A stretch of DNA of 5,732 nt, taken from NCBI GenBank assembly GCA_019415335.1, contig DXKH01000027.1, forward strand, positions 1 through 5,732. The letters are read 5' to 3'. The DNA is from Citrobacter sp. GTDB lineage: Bacteria; Pseudomonadota; Gammaproteobacteria; Enterobacterales; Enterobacteriaceae. The translations under genes and the position numbers were made by a program. Below the pieces are notes generated by a model. The model was not told the DNA's origin, searched no databases, and worked only from the letters and a program-made list of their open reading frames with translations. Shown here one piece after another: positions 1 through 5,732 of the stretch; within the stretch, counting starts at the first letter, position 1, and every line of letters starts with the position of its first letter.

Positions 1-1
1 C

Positions 2-271
2 CTGGCGATGATTGCTGCCCTGGTGCCGCAGCATTTGATGGGCTTTATTCTCGGGATGTGGTTCCTGACGCAGGCTGCCGCGTTCTTGCTGGGCGGCTAT
101 GTGGCAACATTTACCGCAGTACCAGACAACATTACCGATCCGCTTGAGACGTTGCCCGTCTATACCAACGTGTTTGGTAAGATTGGCCTGGTTACGCTGG
201 GCGTTGCGGTGGTGATGCTGCTGATGGTGCCGTGGCTGAAACGCATGATTGCGACACCCGAAAGCCATTAA
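2..271 (+). CDS. dtpB: Dipeptide/tripeptide permease B, C-terminal 89 residues (5' end outside window)
   Basis: This is the 3' end of a proton-dependent oligopeptide transporter of the POT/PTR2 family (major facilitator superfamily), an inner-membrane protein that imports di- and tripeptides with protons. The frame is open from base 2 and ends with TAA at 269-271. The visible part has two strongly hydrophobic stretches, one around [21 protein letters not shown] and one around [19 protein letters not shown] polar loop with [14 protein letters not shown] joins them, and a short basic tail ([10 protein letters not shown]) follows. This is the pattern expected for the last two helices of a 14-helix bacterial POT protein. 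The family name comes from recognising this tail and from the synteny with rsmJ and prlC. The peptide-binding ExxER motif and the other transport residues are upstream and cannot be checked here. A paralogue (DtpA) is conceivable from the tail alone, but the gene order favours DtpB. Confidence 0.9.
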
Positions 272-283
272 TTATTCTTGCAG

Positions 284-315
284 AAAGCAGGGTAGCGATA
301 ACGCTACCCTGCTTT
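284..315. terminator. Bidirectional hairpin terminator between dtpB and rsmJ
   Basis: A perfect 14-bp inverted repeat (284-297 with 302-315) closes on a 4-nt ATAA loop. On the plus strand the stem ends in CTTT and is followed by ACTTTTAC, giving a reasonable U-rich tail for terminating dtpB. On the minus strand the stem also ends in TTT, but the following bases are CTGCAAG, so termination of rsmJ should be less efficient. The hairpin begins only 4 nt beyond the rsmJ stop codon (320-322), and the plus-strand T-tract runs into that stop codon. The structure is seen directly; bidirectional use is inferred from the convergent gene arrangement. Confidence 0.9.
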
Positions 316-319
316 ACTT

Positions 320-1072
320 TTACACCGGCGTTCCGGCATAAATATCAAAGCGATGCCCTTTGGTCACTACCGCGTTTGGCGTGGCGACATTCGCCAGCGG
401 CGGCGCGTAGTCCGGGCGCTTTACCACCACGCGTTTGGTCGCCAGCAAGCGTGCAGGCTCCAGCAATCCATCGGCATCAAGATCCGGCCCCACCAGCGAC
501 TGAAAGACGCGCATCTCTTTTTTCACCAGCGCGCTTTTCTGCTTATGCGGGAACATCGGGTCGAGATAAACCACCTGCGGGCGCGGGGTAATATCGGTCA
601 GCGCCGTCAGGCTGGAGGCGTGAATTAACTGCAAACGCTCCTGCAACCAGCCGCCGATTTCCGCATCCGCATAACCACGCGCCAGGCCGTCGTCGAGCAA
701 TGCAGCAACGACTGGATTACGCTCCAGCATCCGCACGCGGCAGCCGACTGAAGCCAGCACAAAGGCATCGCGCCCCAGCCCTGCAGTGGCATCCACCACA
801 TCCGGCAAATAATCGCCTTTAATGCCCACCGCTTTCGCCACTGCCTCCCCACGTCCGCCGCCGAATTTGCGTCGGTGCGCCATCGCTCCGCCAACAAAAT
901 CAACAAAGATGCCGCCAAGTTTTGGCTCATCACGCTTGCGCAGTTCCAGATGCTCCGGCGTTAACACCAGCGCCATCAGGTTGTCTTCATCGTGTTCCAG
1001 CCCCCAGCGGGCCGCCAGAACAGATAAGGCACCGTCTCCGGTGCCTGTTTCATCAATTAAGCAGATTTTCAC
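320..1072 (-). CDS. rsmJ: 16S rRNA (guanine-1516-N2)-methyltransferase RsmJ
   Basis: RsmJ (formerly YhiQ) uses S-adenosylmethionine to place the m2G1516 mark near the 3' end of 16S rRNA in the small subunit. The product is 250 residues, the usual E. coli length, if translation starts at the GTG at 1072. This gives the N-terminus [16 protein letters not shown]. The Rossmann-fold SAM site is visible as [13 protein letters not shown] (D94 to F104), the acidic ligand follows in LERNP (E117), and the catalytic-pocket motif is DPMFPHK (D171-K177). The basic stretch [13 protein letters not shown] (64-76) plausibly contacts RNA. The open frame extends upstream of the GTG into prlC, but that extension has no family resemblance. 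The start lies 7 nt after the prlC stop, with an AAGGG (1084-1088) inside the end of prlC as a rather distant Shine-Dalgarno element, so translational coupling to prlC is likely. The gene would be co-transcribed from the prlC promoter. Confidence 0.95.
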   Translation of the reverse strand: MKICLIDETGTGDGALSVLAARWGLEHDEDNLMALVLTPEHLELRKRDEPKLGGIFVDFVGGAMAHRRKFGGGRGEAVAKAVGIKGDYLPDVVDATAGLGRDAFVLASVGCRVRMLERNPVVAALLDDGLARGYADAEIGGWLQERLQLIHASSLTALTDITPRPQVVYLDPMFPHKQKSALVKKEMRVFQSLVGPDLDADGLLEPARLLATKRVVVKRPDYAPPLANVATPNAVVTKGHRFDIYAGTPV

Positions 1073-1079
1073 TGAATGA

Positions 1080-3122
1080 TCAGCCCTTAATGCCGTAATG
1101 CTCCAGCATCGCATCCAGCTGCGGTTCACGACCACGGAAGCGTTTGAACAGATCCATCGGCTCTTCTGAACCGCCACGGCTCAGAATGTTGTCGAGGAAC
1201 GACTGTCCGGTTTCACGGTTGAAAATGCCCTCTTCCTCAAAGCGCGAGAAGGCATCTGCCGCCAGCACGTCGGCCCACAGGTAGCTGTAGTAACCTGCGG
1301 CATAACCACCGGCGAAAATATGGCTGAAAGCGTGCGGGAAACGGCCCCAGGATGGAGACGGTACTACGGCAACCAGTTTCTTGATTTCTGCCAGAGTTTC
1401 GAGGATTTTCGCTCCCTGATCCGGGCGGAACTCGGCATGGAGGCGGAAATCAAACAGGCCGAACTCCAGCTGGCGCAGAATAAACAGCGCCGCCTGGTAG
1501 TTCTTCGCCGCCAGCATTTTATCCAGCAGCTCCTTCGGCAGCGGTTCGCCGGTTTCATAGTGACCGGAGATAAACGCCAGCGCCTCAGGCTCCCAGCACC
1601 AGTTTTCCATAAACTGGCTCGGCAGTTCGACCGCATCCCACGGCACCCCACTAATCCCGGATACACCGGCGGTTTCGATGCGGGTCAGCATATGATGCAG
1701 GCCGTGACCGAACTCATGGAACAGCGTGATTACTTCGTCATGAGTAAACAGCGCCGGTTTACCATTCACCGGGCGGTTGAAGTTACAGGTCAGGTACGCG
1801 ACCGGTTTTTGCAGAGAACCGTCAGCTTTGCGCATCTGGCCTACGCAGTCATCCATCCACGCCCCGCCGCGCTTGTTTTCACGGGCATACAGGTCGAGGT
1901 AGAAGCTACCGCGCAGTTCGTTGTTCTCGTCATACAGTTCGAAGAAACGGACATCCGGATGCCAGACATCAACATCTTTACGCTCTTTAGCGGTGATGCC
2001 GTAAATACGTTTCACCACCTCAAACAAGCCGTTAACCGCTTTGTTTTCCGGGAAGTACGGACGCAGTTGTTCGTCGCTGATGCTGTAGAGGTGCTGTTTC
2101 TGTTTTTCGCTGTAGTATGCGATATCCCACGGCTGCAACTCATCGACGCCAAATTCGGCTTTGGCGAAGGCACGCAGTTGCGCCAGCTCTTTTTCGCCTT
2201 GTGGACGCGCGCGTTTTGCCAGATCGGTTAAGAAATCCAGCACCTGCTGCGGATTTTCTGCCATTTTAGTAGCAAGGGATTTAAAGGCGTAGTTTTCAAA
2301 GCCCAGCAGTTGCGCCAGTTCGTGACGCAGCGCGAGGATCTCTTCCATCACCTTGCTGTTGTCCCACTTACCGGCGTTCGGACCTTGATCGGAGGCGCGG
2401 GTGCTGTAAGCGCGATACATCTCTTCGCGCAGAGCCTGGTTGTCGCAGTAGGTCATTACCGGCAGGTAGCTTGGGATATCCAGCGTCAGCAGGTAGCCTT
2501 CAAGTTCTTTCGCTTCAGCCTGGGCTTTTGCCGCAGCCAGCGCGCTTTCTGGCATCCCCGCCAGCTCCGCTTCGTCGGTAACGAGTTTGGTCCAGCCCAT
2601 TGTCGCATCGAGGACGTTGTTGCTGTACTGGTTGCCCAGCTCGGAAAGACGGGTGGCAATTTCGCCATAACGCTGCTGCTTCTCTTTCGGCAGACCGATG
2701 CCAGAGAGTTCGAAGTCGCGCAGTGCGTTATCAACCGCTTTCTTCTGCGCCGTGTTCAGCGTGGCGTAATGATCGCCATCGCGCAGGTCGCGATACGCTT
2801 TATACAGTCCTTCATGTTGCCCAACCCAGGTGCTGTATTCCGACAGCAGCGGCAGGGTTTGTTCGTACGCTTCACGCAGTTCCGGGCTATTTTTCACCGA
2901 GTTCAGGTGGCTGATCGGGGAGAAGATACGCCCCAGCACATCGTCCACTTCCGCCAACGGCTGGCAGAGATTTTCCCAGGTGTACGGTGCTCCTTGCGCT
3001 ACTACGCGCTCCACATTTTCGCGGCAGTCGTTCAGCGCCTTAGTCACGGCAGGAACGACATGTTCCGGGAGAATTTTAGAAAACGGAGGCAATTCAAAGG
3101 GAGTCAGTAACGGATTCGTCAT
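1080..3122 (-). CDS. prlC: Oligopeptidase A (M3 family zinc metallopeptidase)
   Basis: PrlC (OpdA) is a soluble cytoplasmic zinc endopeptidase that cleaves short peptides, including free lipoprotein signal peptides. Certain mutations in it suppress signal-sequence defects, hence the prl name. With the ATG at 3122 the protein is 680 residues, the family length. The N-terminal two thirds are the helical domain of the thimet oligopeptidase family. The zinc site is HEFGH at 469-473 (ligands H469 and H473, catalytic base E470), and the third ligand is E499 in [12 protein letters not shown] tyrosine/glycine-rich substrate loop, [16 protein letters not shown] (601-616), is also intact. The frame runs 13 codons further upstream to a TTG at 3161, but the ATG has an AGGA at 8-nt spacing and gives the family N-terminus [14 protein letters not shown]. 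It is the first gene of the prlC-rsmJ operon, behind a sigma-32-like promoter, which agrees with the heat-shock regulation reported for the Salmonella opdA operon. Confidence 0.97.
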   Translation of the reverse strand: MTNPLLTPFELPPFSKILPEHVVPAVTKALNDCRENVERVVAQGAPYTWENLCQPLAEVDDVLGRIFSPISHLNSVKNSPELREAYEQTLPLLSEYSTWVGQHEGLYKAYRDLRDGDHYATLNTAQKKAVDNALRDFELSGIGLPKEKQQRYGEIATRLSELGNQYSNNVLDATMGWTKLVTDEAELAGMPESALAAAKAQAEAKELEGYLLTLDIPSYLPVMTYCDNQALREEMYRAYSTRASDQGPNAGKWDNSKVMEEILALRHELAQLLGFENYAFKSLATKMAENPQQVLDFLTDLAKRARPQGEKELAQLRAFAKAEFGVDELQPWDIAYYSEKQKQHLYSISDEQLRPYFPENKAVNGLFEVVKRIYGITAKERKDVDVWHPDVRFFELYDENNELRGSFYLDLYARENKRGGAWMDDCVGQMRKADGSLQKPVAYLTCNFNRPVNGKPALFTHDEVITLFHEFGHGLHHMLTRIETAGVSGISGVPWDAVELPSQFMENWCWEPEALAFISGHYETGEPLPKELLDKMLAAKNYQAALFILRQLEFGLFDFRLHAEFRPDQGAKILETLAEIKKLVAVVPSPSWGRFPHAFSHIFAGGYAAGYYSYLWADVLAADAFSRFEEEGIFNRETGQSFLDNILSRGGSEEPMDLFKRFRGREPQLDAMLEHYGIKG

Positions 3123-3130
3123 TAGCGCAG

Positions 3131-3134
3131 TCCT
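3131..3134 (-). promoter_or_regulatory. Ribosome binding site of prlC
   Basis: On the minus strand AGGA sits 8 nt before the ATG at 3122. It supports that ATG over the in-frame TTG at 3161, which would add 13 residues not seen in the family. Confidence 0.8.
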
Positions 3135-3151
3135 GGTTAAAGAGGTTAAGG

Positions 3152-3170
3152 AAGCGCTCAACTGGCGCTT
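3152..3170 (-). other. Small hairpin in the prlC 5' leader
   Basis: A perfect 6-bp inverted repeat (AAGCGC / GCGCTT) with a 7-nt loop lies in the predicted prlC leader, about 30 nt before the start codon. It leaves the Shine-Dalgarno exposed, so it is more likely to affect message stability than to block translation. No U-tract follows it, so it is not a terminator. Its function is unknown and it may be incidental. Confidence 0.4.
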
Positions 3171-3187
3171 TACATAATGTGTGTAGC

Positions 3188-3217
3188 ATGGGGTTAAGTG
3201 TAGTGAATTTCAATGAG
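3188..3217 (-). promoter_or_regulatory. Sigma-32 (heat-shock) promoter of prlC-rsmJ
   Basis: Read on the minus strand, CTCATTGAA (3217-3209) is followed by a 15-nt spacer and then an exact CCCCAT (3193-3188). The sigma-32 consensus is CTTGAA, 13-15 nt, CCCCAT-T, so the -10 element is perfect and the -35 keeps TTGAA. Transcription should begin near 3181, giving a leader of roughly 60 nt before the prlC ATG. Heat-shock control of prlC/opdA is known in enterobacteria, and the match agrees with it. The motif is read directly; the start site is inferred. Confidence 0.85.
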
Positions 3218-3253
3218 AAACGTTACGCTTTCGCGGCGGCGGCCTCTTTTCGG

Positions 3254-3259
3254 TATACT
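3254..3259 (+). promoter_or_regulatory. Candidate -10 element of the rlmJ promoter
   Basis: TATACT matches five of six positions of the sigma-70 -10 consensus and lies 65 nt before the rlmJ ATG, which implies a leader of about 60 nt. The sequence 17-18 nt upstream (TTCGCG at 3230-3235 is the best candidate) is a poor -35, and no extended TGn precedes the -10. The promoter is therefore probably weak or assisted by an activator. No better candidate is present in the 202-bp divergent gap. Confidence 0.55.
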
Positions 3260-3309
3260 GTCCTGATAGGCTTTTGTGCGCCCCGAATACGGGCCGATTT
3301 TTACTTACC

Positions 3310-3313
3310 GGAA
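3310..3313 (+). promoter_or_regulatory. Weak ribosome binding site of rlmJ
   Basis: GGAA precedes the ATG at 3325 with a spacing of 11 nt, which is weak and slightly long. The family N-terminus MLSYRHSFHAGNHADVLKH begins exactly at this ATG, whereas an ATG further upstream at 3274 would add 17 residues unlike the family. Homology decides the start more than this site does. Confidence 0.55.
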
Positions 3314-3324
3314 CACCTTTACCC

Positions 3325-4167
3325 ATGCTCAGTTATCGCCACAGCTTTCACGCTGGCAACCACGCCGACGTCCTTAAACATACCGTTCAGAGCCTGATCA
3401 TCGAGTCGCTGAAAGAGAAAGATAAACCGTTTCTCTATCTCGACACCCACGCAGGGGCCGGGCGTTATCAGTTAGGCAGCGAACATGCCGAGCGTACCGG
3501 CGAATATCTCGAAGGTATCGCCCGTATCTGGCAGCAGGACGATTTGCCTGCGGAGCTGGAGGCGTACATCAATGTGGTAAAACACTTCAACCGTAGCGGT
3601 CAGTTGCGTTACTACCCCGGTTCACCGTTGATTGCTCGTCAGTTACTGCGTGAACAGGACAGCCTGCAACTGACCGAACTGCACCCGAGCGATTACCCGT
3701 TGCTGCGTTCTGAATTTCAGAAAGACAATCGTGCGCGCGTCGAAAAAGCCGATGGTTTCCAGCAGCTTAAGGCCAAACTGCCGCCGGTTTCCCGCCGTGG
3801 TTTAATCCTTATCGACCCACCGTATGAAATGAAAACCGACTATCAGGCGGTGGTCAGCGGGATAGCAGAAGGCTATAAACGTTTCGCCACTGGCACTTAC
3901 GCACTGTGGTATCCAGTGGTGCTGCGTCAGCAAATTAAGCGCATGATCCACGACCTGGAAGCGACCGGCATTCGCAAAATTCTGCAAATTGAACTGGCGG
4001 TGCTGCCAGACAGCGATCGCCGTGGCATGACCGCTTCCGGCATGATTGTGATTAACCCACCGTGGAAGCTGGAACAGCAGATGAATAACGTGCTGCCGTG
4101 GCTGCACAGCAAACTGGTTCCGGCAGGCACTGGTCACGCTACCGTCAGCTGGATCGTGCCGGAGTAA
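3325..4167 (+). CDS. rlmJ: 23S rRNA (adenine-2030-N6)-methyltransferase RlmJ
   Basis: RlmJ (formerly YhiR) is a SAM-dependent enzyme that methylates N6 of A2030 in 23S rRNA during large-subunit assembly. The product is 280 residues from the ATG at 3325, the family length. The N-terminal motif YRHSFHAGNHADVLKH (4-19) carries the conserved K18. The SAM-binding loop is LDTHAGAGRY (39-48), and the catalytic motif is DPPYE (D164-E168), the signature of N6-adenine methyltransferases. The insertion between these motifs (about 50-110) is the extra subdomain of this family. The C-terminal half keeps LWYPV and SGMIVINPPW. It is divergent from prlC across a 202-bp control region and lies 71 nt upstream of gor on the same strand. 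No convincing terminator separates rlmJ from gor, so readthrough is possible, though gor has its own promoter. The older annotation as a protein needed to use extracellular DNA as a carbon source (RlmJ/ComJ) refers to the same family. Confidence 0.96.
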   Translation: MLSYRHSFHAGNHADVLKHTVQSLIIESLKEKDKPFLYLDTHAGAGRYQLGSEHAERTGEYLEGIARIWQQDDLPAELEAYINVVKHFNRSGQLRYYPGSPLIARQLLREQDSLQLTELHPSDYPLLRSEFQKDNRARVEKADGFQQLKAKLPPVSRRGLILIDPPYEMKTDYQAVVSGIAEGYKRFATGTYALWYPVVLRQQIKRMIHDLEATGIRKILQIELAVLPDSDRRGMTASGMIVINPPWKLEQQMNNVLPWLHSKLVPAGTGHATVSWIVPE

Positions 4168-4179
4168 TTGCAGCCATCG

Positions 4180-4208
4180 CTGGCACCTATTACGTCTCGC
4201 GCTACAAT
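4180..4208 (+). promoter_or_regulatory. Sigma-70 promoter of gor
   Basis: CTGGCA (4180-4185) and TACAAT (4203-4208) are separated by the optimal 17 nt. The -35 matches four of six consensus bases and the -10 matches five. Transcription would start near 4215, leaving a leader of only about 25 nt before the gor ATG. The promoter lies wholly in the 71-nt gap after rlmJ. In E. coli gor belongs to the OxyR oxidative-stress regulon, and possibly other stress regulons. I could not make out a convincing tetrad of OxyR ATAG half-sites here, so the sequence alone does not demonstrate that control. Confidence 0.7.
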
Positions 4209-4224
4209 CGCGGTAATCAACGAT

Positions 4225-4229
4225 AAGGA
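4225..4229 (+). promoter_or_regulatory. Ribosome binding site of gor
   Basis: AAGGA lies 9 nt before the ATG at 4239. This is a good match and fixes the start, which also gives the standard family N-terminus. Confidence 0.85.
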
Positions 4230-4238
4230 CACTCTGTC

Positions 4239-5591
4239 ATGACTAAACACTATGATTACATCGCCATCGGCGGCGGCAGCGGCGGTATCGCCTCCATCAA
4301 CCGCGCGGCTATGTACGGTCAGAAATGCGCGCTGATTGAAGCCAAAGAACTGGGCGGCACCTGCGTAAATGTTGGCTGTGTGCCGAAAAAAGTGATGTGG
4401 CACGCGGCGCAAATCCGTGAAGCGATCCATATGTACGGCCCGGATTATGGTTTCGATACCACCATCAACAAGTTCAACTGGGAAACGTTGATCGCCAGCC
4501 GTACCGCCTATATCGACCGTATTCATACCTCCTATGAAAACGTGCTCGGTAAAAATAACGTTGATGTAATCAAAGGCTTTGCCCGCTTCGTTGATGCCAA
4601 AACCATTGAAGTCAACGGCGAAACCATCACGGCCGATCATATTCTGATCGCCACCGGTGGTCGTCCGAGCCACCCGGATATTCCAGGCGTGGAATACGGT
4701 ATTGATTCCGACGGATTCTTCGCCCTTCCGGCTTTGCCAGAGCGCGTAGCGGTTGTTGGCGCGGGTTACATCGCCGTTGAACTGGCGGGCGTGATTAACG
4801 GCCTCGGCGCGAAAACGCATCTGTTTGTGCGTAAACATGCGCCGCTGCGCAGCTTTGACCCGATGATCTCTGAAACGCTGGTCGAAGTGATGAACGCTGA
4901 AGGCCCGCAGTTGCACACCAACGCCATCCCGAAAGCAGTAGTGAAAAATGCTGATGGTAGCCTGACGCTGGAGCTGGAAGATGGCCGCAGTGAAACGGTG
5001 GATTGCCTGATTTGGGCGATTGGTCGCGAGCCTGCCAATGACAACATCAACCTGGAAGCCGCTGGCGTTAAAACTAACGAAAAAGGGTATATCGTCGTCG
5101 ATAAATATCAAAATACCAACGTTGAAGGTATCTACGCGGTGGGCGATAACACGGGGGCAGTGGAACTGACACCGGTAGCAGTTGCCGCGGGTCGCCGTCT
5201 CTCTGAACGCCTGTTTAATAACAAGCCGGATGAGCATCTGGATTACAGCAACATTCCGACCGTGGTCTTCAGCCATCCGCCGATTGGTACTGTTGGTTTA
5301 ACGGAGCCGCAGGCGCGCGAGCAGTACGGCGACGATCAGGTGAAAGTGTATAAATCCTCTTTCACCGCGATGTATACCGCCGTCACCACTCACCGCCAGC
5401 CGTGCCGCATGAAACTGGTATGCGTTGGGCCGGAAGAGAAGATTGTCGGTATTCACGGCATTGGTTTTGGTATGGACGAAATGTTGCAGGGCTTCGCGGT
5501 GGCGCTGAAGATGGGTGCAACCAAAAAAGACTTCGACAACACGGTTGCCATTCACCCGACAGCAGCAGAAGAGTTCGTGACAATGCGTTAA
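4239..5591 (+). CDS. gor: Glutathione reductase (NADPH)
   Basis: Gor is a cytoplasmic homodimeric flavoenzyme that reduces glutathione disulfide to glutathione with NADPH, keeping the thiol pool reduced and supplying the glutaredoxins. The product is 450 residues, the E. coli length. Domains in order: the FAD dinucleotide-binding motif GGGSGG (11-16); the redox-active disulfide GGTCVNVGC (C42 and C47); the NADPH-binding fold [11 protein letters not shown] (174-184), followed by VRKH and R204; the second FAD contact YAVGDNTG (299-306); and the C-terminal dimer-interface domain ending in HPTAAEE, with H439 and E444 as the catalytic acid-base pair contributed to the partner subunit. R198 and R204 are the phosphate-binding arginines that select NADPH over NADH, so specificity is for NADPH. 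All key residues are intact. The gene has its own promoter and RBS after rlmJ and ends 53 nt before the convergent dinQ stop, with a hairpin between. Confidence 0.98.
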   Translation: MTKHYDYIAIGGGSGGIASINRAAMYGQKCALIEAKELGGTCVNVGCVPKKVMWHAAQIREAIHMYGPDYGFDTTINKFNWETLIASRTAYIDRIHTSYENVLGKNNVDVIKGFARFVDAKTIEVNGETITADHILIATGGRPSHPDIPGVEYGIDSDGFFALPALPERVAVVGAGYIAVELAGVINGLGAKTHLFVRKHAPLRSFDPMISETLVEVMNAEGPQLHTNAIPKAVVKNADGSLTLELEDGRSETVDCLIWAIGREPANDNINLEAAGVKTNEKGYIVVDKYQNTNVEGIYAVGDNTGAVELTPVAVAAGRRLSERLFNNKPDEHLDYSNIPTVVFSHPPIGTVGLTEPQAREQYGDDQVKVYKSSFTAMYTAVTTHRQPCRMKLVCVGPEEKIVGIHGIGFGMDEMLQGFAVALKMGATKKDFDNTVAIHPTAAEEFVTMR

Positions 5592-5597
5592 ATGTTA

Positions 5598-5628
5598 AAG
5601 GGCTAAGAGTAGTGTGCTCTTAGCCCTT
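5598..5628. terminator. Convergent hairpin between gor and dinQ
   Basis: A perfect 12-bp inverted repeat (5598-5609 with 5617-5628; core AAGGGCTAAGAG) closes on a 7-nt loop. It starts 7 nt after the gor stop and ends 16 nt beyond the dinQ stop. On the plus strand the stem ends in CTT, followed by AGCTACG, which is not a true U-tract. On the minus strand it ends in TT, followed by TAACATTTAA, slightly more U-rich. It is plausible as a shared bidirectional terminator or 3'-end stabiliser, but as an intrinsic terminator it is weaker than the dtpB-rsmJ one. Confidence 0.75.
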
Positions 5629-5644
5629 AGCTACGTTTCCGCTA

Positions 5645-5728
5645 TCAGTTCAGAAGCTGAAGCAGAAAGCGGATCAGTTCCAGCAGCGCAATTAACGCCC
5701 CAAGAACGATGATTGCTTTATCAATCAC
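5645..5728 (-). CDS. dinQ: SOS-associated toxic inner-membrane peptide DinQ (27 aa)
   Basis: On the minus strand a GTG at 5728 opens a 27-codon frame ending with TGA at 5645-5647. The peptide begins MIDKAIIVLGALIALLELIR and ends in FLLQLLN. It is almost entirely a single hydrophobic helix with one acidic (E17) and one basic (R20) residue in the middle. I recognise this as DinQ of E. coli, a small inner-membrane toxin whose overproduction depolarises the membrane. Its gene is LexA-repressed and its message is held in check by the antisense RNA AgrB encoded next door. Position fits: dinQ lies convergent to and directly after gor. Only 4 bases precede the start inside the window, so the ribosome site, leader, LexA box and agrA/agrB are not visible and that regulation is taken from known biology. 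A slightly longer N-terminal frame starting outside the window cannot be excluded. Confidence 0.85.
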   Translation of the reverse strand: MIDKAIIVLGALIALLELIRFLLQLLN

Positions 5729-5732
5729 CCGT

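Noticed and set aside
1320..2231. A 303-codon open frame on the plus strand, antisense to prlC, with a further 266-codon frame at 2310-3110.
   Set aside because: Both are complementary-frame shadows of the GC-biased prlC coding sequence. The composition is Q/R/F/V-rich without a domain, and the opposite strand carries an intact zinc peptidase.
3282..3302. CCCG-AATA-CGGG hairpin followed by CCGATTTTT in the rlmJ leader, resembling an attenuator.
   Set aside because: The stem is only 4 bp, is separated from the T-run by four bases, and has no leader peptide or alternative pairing that I could find. It is too weak to call.
3274..3324. An N-terminal extension of RlmJ by 17 residues from an upstream ATG at 3274.
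   Set aside because: The family N-terminus starts exactly at MLSYRHSF (3325) and gives the standard 280-residue length. The extension has no homology-like character and no good RBS.
4173..4184. GCCA-TCGC-TGGC inverted repeat just after the rlmJ stop, considered as an rlmJ terminator.
   Set aside because: The stem is 4 bp, no T-tract follows, and it overlaps the gor -35 element. It does not support termination.
4198..4212. CGCG...CGCG symmetry around the gor -10, considered as an operator.
   Set aside because: It is a short, low-complexity GC palindrome with a non-symmetric centre and matches no repressor site I know. Chance is sufficient.
4134..5276. A 380-codon open frame on the minus strand, antisense to gor.
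   Set aside because: It lies entirely opposite a fully intact, motif-verified gor gene. Its product is rich in F, H, R, V and D with no recognisable domain, as expected from reading biased codons in the complement. No RBS or promoter was evident.
1..5732. A novel defence, mobile or biosynthetic system somewhere in the window.
   Set aside because: Every stretch over 300 bases is covered by a recognised conserved housekeeping gene with intact active-site residues. There are no repeats, integrase genes, attachment sites or composition shifts to indicate an insertion.

Overview
The window is ordinary enterobacterial core chromosome, and its gene order and protein sequences point to Escherichia coli (or Shigella). 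The order is dtpB (3' end) > < rsmJ - prlC < > rlmJ - gor > < dinQ. I recognise this as the uspA-dtpB to gor-dinQ-ars region of the E. coli map. The identification rests on recalled families, diagnostic motifs and exact family lengths (RsmJ 250 aa, PrlC 680 aa, RlmJ 280 aa, Gor 450 aa, DinQ 27 aa), not on a database search. No mobile element, CRISPR array, tRNA, rRNA, prophage or composition break is visible.

Layout. Bases 2-271 are the C-terminal end of the peptide permease DtpB, followed by a strong hairpin terminator (284-315) that also abuts the rsmJ stop codon. On the minus strand, prlC (oligopeptidase A) and rsmJ (16S rRNA methyltransferase) form a two-gene operon with a 7-nt gap. It is read from a sequence that closely matches a heat-shock sigma-32 promoter (3188-3217). 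Bases 3123-3324 are a divergent control region. To its right, on the plus strand, are rlmJ (23S rRNA m6A2030 methyltransferase) and gor (glutathione reductase), separated by 71 nt that hold a separate gor promoter. A perfect 12-bp hairpin (5598-5628) separates gor from the small convergent gene dinQ, an SOS-linked toxic membrane peptide, of which all 27 codons lie just inside the right edge.

How the genes fit together. They do not form one pathway. Two rRNA base methyltransferases flank the shared prlC/rlmJ control region: RsmJ acts on the small subunit and is tied to heat shock through prlC, while RlmJ acts on the large subunit from the opposite strand. PrlC degrades peptides in the cytosol, including cleaved signal peptides, and DtpB imports di- and tripeptides, so both feed peptide recycling. 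Gor maintains reduced glutathione. DinQ belongs to the adjacent dinQ-agr locus, whose antisense RNA partners and LexA-controlled promoter lie beyond the window.

I found no evidence for a previously undescribed system. The points of most interest are regulatory: the sigma-32 promoter, the shared convergent hairpins, and the easily missed GTG-started dinQ peptide. Several long open frames lie antisense to prlC and gor, and I judge them to be codon-bias shadows.
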